From assembly GCA_016840025.1 (NCBI GenBank), contig JAEOTF010000440.1:1-7633 (forward strand): a stretch of 7,633 nt of DNA, written 5' to 3'. Below are positions 5,906-7,633 of this stretch, in pieces; the stretch's first letter is position 1; every line of letters begins with the position of its first letter. Origin of the DNA: Candidatus Hodarchaeota archaeon (lineage in GTDB: Archaea; Asgardarchaeota; Heimdallarchaeia; Hodarchaeales; YT1-039). The position numbers and the translations under genes are program-made. Below the pieces are notes generated by a model. That model did not search any database, had not been told where the DNA came from, and saw only the letters and a program-made list of their open reading frames with translations.

Positions 5906-5917
5906 TCTGTATTTACC

Positions 5918-7474
5918 ATGGATCAAATTGTTGTGACACCCTTTCTCCTCTTTGAGCAGGAAGATTCAACGCAACATCGAAATATCCCTGAAATTGAGCT
6001 AACATTAGCCTTCAAGCAGATTTATGCAGAAAAGCCCAAGAGAAAGCAGATAAAAGCTATAAGTAAAATTTTCATTCCTTTCTGGTTAGTACCAATTGAC
6101 GACTCTCAAGGAATAGCACTTGCTGCTTTTGAAGGTTTATCTTCTAAGCTTAATTTGCCGATTTACTCATTTCTCGACCCCAAAAGAGAACTTGAAGCTG
6201 AAGGCTTAAATGAATTTATTCAACGACTCCAATATTTTTCTAGACAAGTTAGCAACAATTCTAGAGGAAAGATGCAGAAAGTAAGAATTGATAATTTACC
6301 ATCCCCTCAGTTCTTGGATGATATTAGAATATTATTCAAGGAAAGACATCCAGGACTAGGTAGAGGGTTAGAAAAAGCAATTTCTCCTGAAATAACTGTA
6401 GAACCGTTGGAAGCTAAAGAAGGAGGTTTAGAATGGTTTCCTTCCAAACATATGCTGCATAGTATTGATAATCAAAAAGTTAAAGTTCAAGAAATTGTCA
6501 ATAAGTGGTTAAAAATCGCTCAATCTCACCAAAAACAACTTGAACAACGATACGAACGAGAGGCTGCCCGAATAGAAGAATTCTATGAAAAGAAAATTGA
6601 AGAAAACGAAAATAGGAAAGAAAAACAAATACAGGAACAGGATGAGCGTTTCAGGCGCGGTATTCCCCAGAGATTCCCAGACCCTCCAAAAGAATTTTCT
6701 TCACAGGTTGAACGCATAAAAAAGATAACCGAAGAAATCATCAACGCAACAATCCAAAAAAACTCGGAACGTGCAGCCATTCGGTGTCAAGAAGCTAGAA
6801 GGGATGTAAAGGATCTAGATGATTTCATAACTTCCTTCACAAACAGACTGACTCTTTATAATCGTGAAAAAGAGGAATTTCAGCGAGATATTCAAAGAGA
6901 AAAAGATCATATTGAAAATGATTTCAAATCCACCAAAAGAAACCTTGAAAAAGAACGTGAAAACGAATTAACGGAAAAAAGAACTGTTTTAGATGAATTA
7001 AAAGTGAATCTCGAGATTCTTGAGGAAATAAAGAACAAACTGTTTGTGGATTATCAAGAATGGAAAACAAATGTGGATGTGAATATTTCTATAGAAAGCT
7101 CAAGGCTGGCTCCAATTCAACATACAGAATATAAGGAAGGGCAATCATCCATCATTTACCTATCGGTTTATGGTGCAGAGTTTGCAAATAAAAAAATAGC
7201 ATTTATTGGTCCATTAATCATGGAAGAAAAAGGCAGACAAAAATTCAAACACCTGAATTCGATAGATGATGTTCTTTCTACTATTCAAAAAAAACTGAGT
7301 AAAAACACACGTAAGCAAATCTCTGAAATATTGGAAGCAAATAATCTACTCCGTGATATTGAAGCTGTTGAAAAACTGAAAAAGGGAGCAAAAACTCTTG
7401 AAAGATCAGAATTTTTTAGCCACAATGAGGCGGTAGAGCTTATCCGAAATTATGATAGACAGTTTCTAACCTAA
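5918..7474 (+). CDS. Long coiled-coil protein of unknown family
   Basis: A 518-residue protein from ATG 5918; the frame stays open to a TTG at 5888, but the SD favours the ATG. I do not recognise the family. It appears tripartite. Residues 1-180 look globular and begin with a hydrophobic strand (IVVTPFLLFE); a Phe/Trp/Pro patch (IFIPFWLVPI, 51-60) leads into a helix. Residues 185-247 and 262-385 are highly charged, Glu/Lys/Arg-rich helices typical of coiled coils, broken at 248-259 by GIPQRFPDPP, which may let them fold back as an antiparallel hairpin. Residues 388-518 form a second small domain with a hydrophobic strand pair (SIIYLSVYGAEF and KKIAFIGPLIM) and a helical end. There is no signal peptide or membrane segment, so it is likely cytosolic. 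No ATPase motif is present, so it is not an SMC protein. It lies downstream of the GTPase regulator in the same direction but has its own putative promoter; a role as GTPase partner is speculation. Confidence 0.85.
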   Translation: MDQIVVTPFLLFEQEDSTQHRNIPEIELTLAFKQIYAEKPKRKQIKAISKIFIPFWLVPIDDSQGIALAAFEGLSSKLNLPIYSFLDPKRELEAEGLNEFIQRLQYFSRQVSNNSRGKMQKVRIDNLPSPQFLDDIRILFKERHPGLGRGLEKAISPEITVEPLEAKEGGLEWFPSKHMLHSIDNQKVKVQEIVNKWLKIAQSHQKQLEQRYEREAARIEEFYEKKIEENENRKEKQIQEQDERFRRGIPQRFPDPPKEFSSQVERIKKITEEIINATIQKNSERAAIRCQEARRDVKDLDDFITSFTNRLTLYNREKEEFQRDIQREKDHIENDFKSTKRNLEKERENELTEKRTVLDELKVNLEILEEIKNKLFVDYQEWKTNVDVNISIESSRLAPIQHTEYKEGQSSIIYLSVYGAEFANKKIAFIGPLIMEEKGRQKFKHLNSIDDVLSTIQKKLSKNTRKQISEILEANNLLRDIEAVEKLKKGAKTLERSEFFSHNEAVELIRNYDRQFLT

Positions 7475-7479
7475 AGTAC

Positions 7480-7497
7480 AAAAATGAAAGAAAAAAA
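7480..7497 (-). terminator. T-rich terminator of the rightmost minus-strand gene
   Basis: The minus strand reads CTTTTTTTCTTTCATTTTTG within this span, 18-35 nt beyond the stop at 7515-7517. It lies between convergent genes and fits an archaeal U-run terminator. Confidence 0.45.
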
Positions 7498-7510
7498 GAG
7501 AGGAGTGGGG

Positions 7511-7534
7511 TTATTCATTTCTTTTTCCGTTTTT
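7511..7534 (+). terminator. T-rich terminator of the coiled-coil gene
   Basis: T-rich on the plus strand, with runs of five T at 7522-7526 and 7530-7534, beginning 36 nt after the stop at 7472-7474. It overlaps the coding end of the convergent minus-strand gene, whose Lys-rich tail creates the T-runs, so its use as a terminator is tentative. Confidence 0.35.
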
Positions 7535-7633
7535 GGCGAATTATAGGCACAACGATTCCTATAAAAATAACAAAACCTAAGAAAAGCGAAGATTCAGTCA
7601 TTGGAAGGAATGCCATGGTCTGGTGGTTTGATA
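7515..7633 (-). CDS. C-terminal end of a membrane-anchored (possibly surface) protein, partial
   Basis: The frame is open from the window edge to TGA 7517-7515 and gives 38 residues. These comprise a short polar lead (SNHQT), a single hydrophobic segment (SLFLGFVIFIGIVVPII) and a basic end (RQKRKKK). This is the layout of a type I membrane anchor, or of an archaeal C-terminal sorting signal, on an exported or S-layer-like protein whose ectodomain would lie to the right. The tail is followed by a T-rich terminator, as expected for a real gene end. An internal ATG (codon 6) could in principle start a 33-residue small membrane protein (MAFLPMTE, then the same segment), but it has no SD visible in the window. 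I favour the partial-gene reading. Confidence 0.6.
   Translation of the reverse strand, partial: SNHQTMAFLPMTESSLFLGFVIFIGIVVPIIRQKRKKK

Noticed and set aside
5888..5917. TTG 5888 as start of the coiled-coil protein
   Set aside because: It has no SD, while AAGGAG at 5900-5905 is well placed for ATG 5918, after which a plausible domain begins.
5665..5917. tRNA, small RNA or riboswitch in the spacer
   Set aside because: One 7-bp hairpin and one bulged hairpin are present, but there is no cloverleaf or known aptamer pattern, and the region reads better as a coding relic.
6583..6780. Minus-strand open frame with Ser/Phe-rich translation
   Set aside because: The Ser/Phe richness is what antisense of Glu/Lys-rich coiled-coil codons produces; it is a shadow of the plus-strand gene.
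6485..7070. SMC/Rad50-type ATPase because of the long coiled coil
   Set aside because: No Walker A, ABC signature or Walker B motif is present in either flanking domain.

Overview
The window looks like a piece of an archaeal chromosome, most likely from an Asgard (Heimdall-/Loki-type) archaeon or a close relative. This is inferred from three things: a Rab/Ras-type small GTPase domain fused to TrmB-type (archaeal) winged helices, AT-rich intergenic regions with TATA-like boxes preceded by purine-rich BRE-like bases, and T-run terminators without strong hairpins. No ribosomal RNA, tRNA, CRISPR, insertion sequence or phage gene is visible, and taxonomy cannot be proven from these 7.6 kb.

Left part (1-3799), minus strand: a stand-alone helical protein of unknown family with a very basic tail (965-111), then a compact three-gene cluster read 3799 to 1207. 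The cluster encodes a polytopic membrane protein with long basic tails, a cysteine-rich YkgJ-like putative metal/Fe-S-binding protein, and a DUF457/YdjM-type membrane-bound putative metal-dependent hydrolase. The genes are 16 and 12 bp apart, and the last Shine-Dalgarno (SD) sequence lies inside the end of the preceding gene, so they probably form one transcript and are translationally coupled.

Centre (3800-3969): a 170-bp divergent control region with a TATA-like element for each direction and a 16-bp inverted repeat between them. It faces the best-understood gene of the window, a 564-residue protein (3970-5664, plus strand). That protein has two tandem TrmB-like winged helices, a middle sensor-like domain and a C-terminal Rab/Ras-like GTPase with a complete P-loop. 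It can be read as a one-chain GTP-switch transcription regulator that might control the divergent membrane operon and itself.

Right part (5665-7633): a 253-bp gap that appears to hold a 43-codon decayed fragment of an acyl-CoA synthetase (ANL superfamily) N-terminus. It is followed by a long coiled-coil protein of unknown family (5918-7474). Finally, on the minus strand and running off the window, comes the C-terminal end of a protein with a single membrane anchor and a basic tail, possibly a surface protein.

Most promising for novelty: the HTH-HTH-sensor-GTPase fusion with its altered switch II and guanine-recognition motifs, the adjacent coiled-coil protein, and the divergent metal-cluster/membrane-hydrolase operon with its candidate operator.
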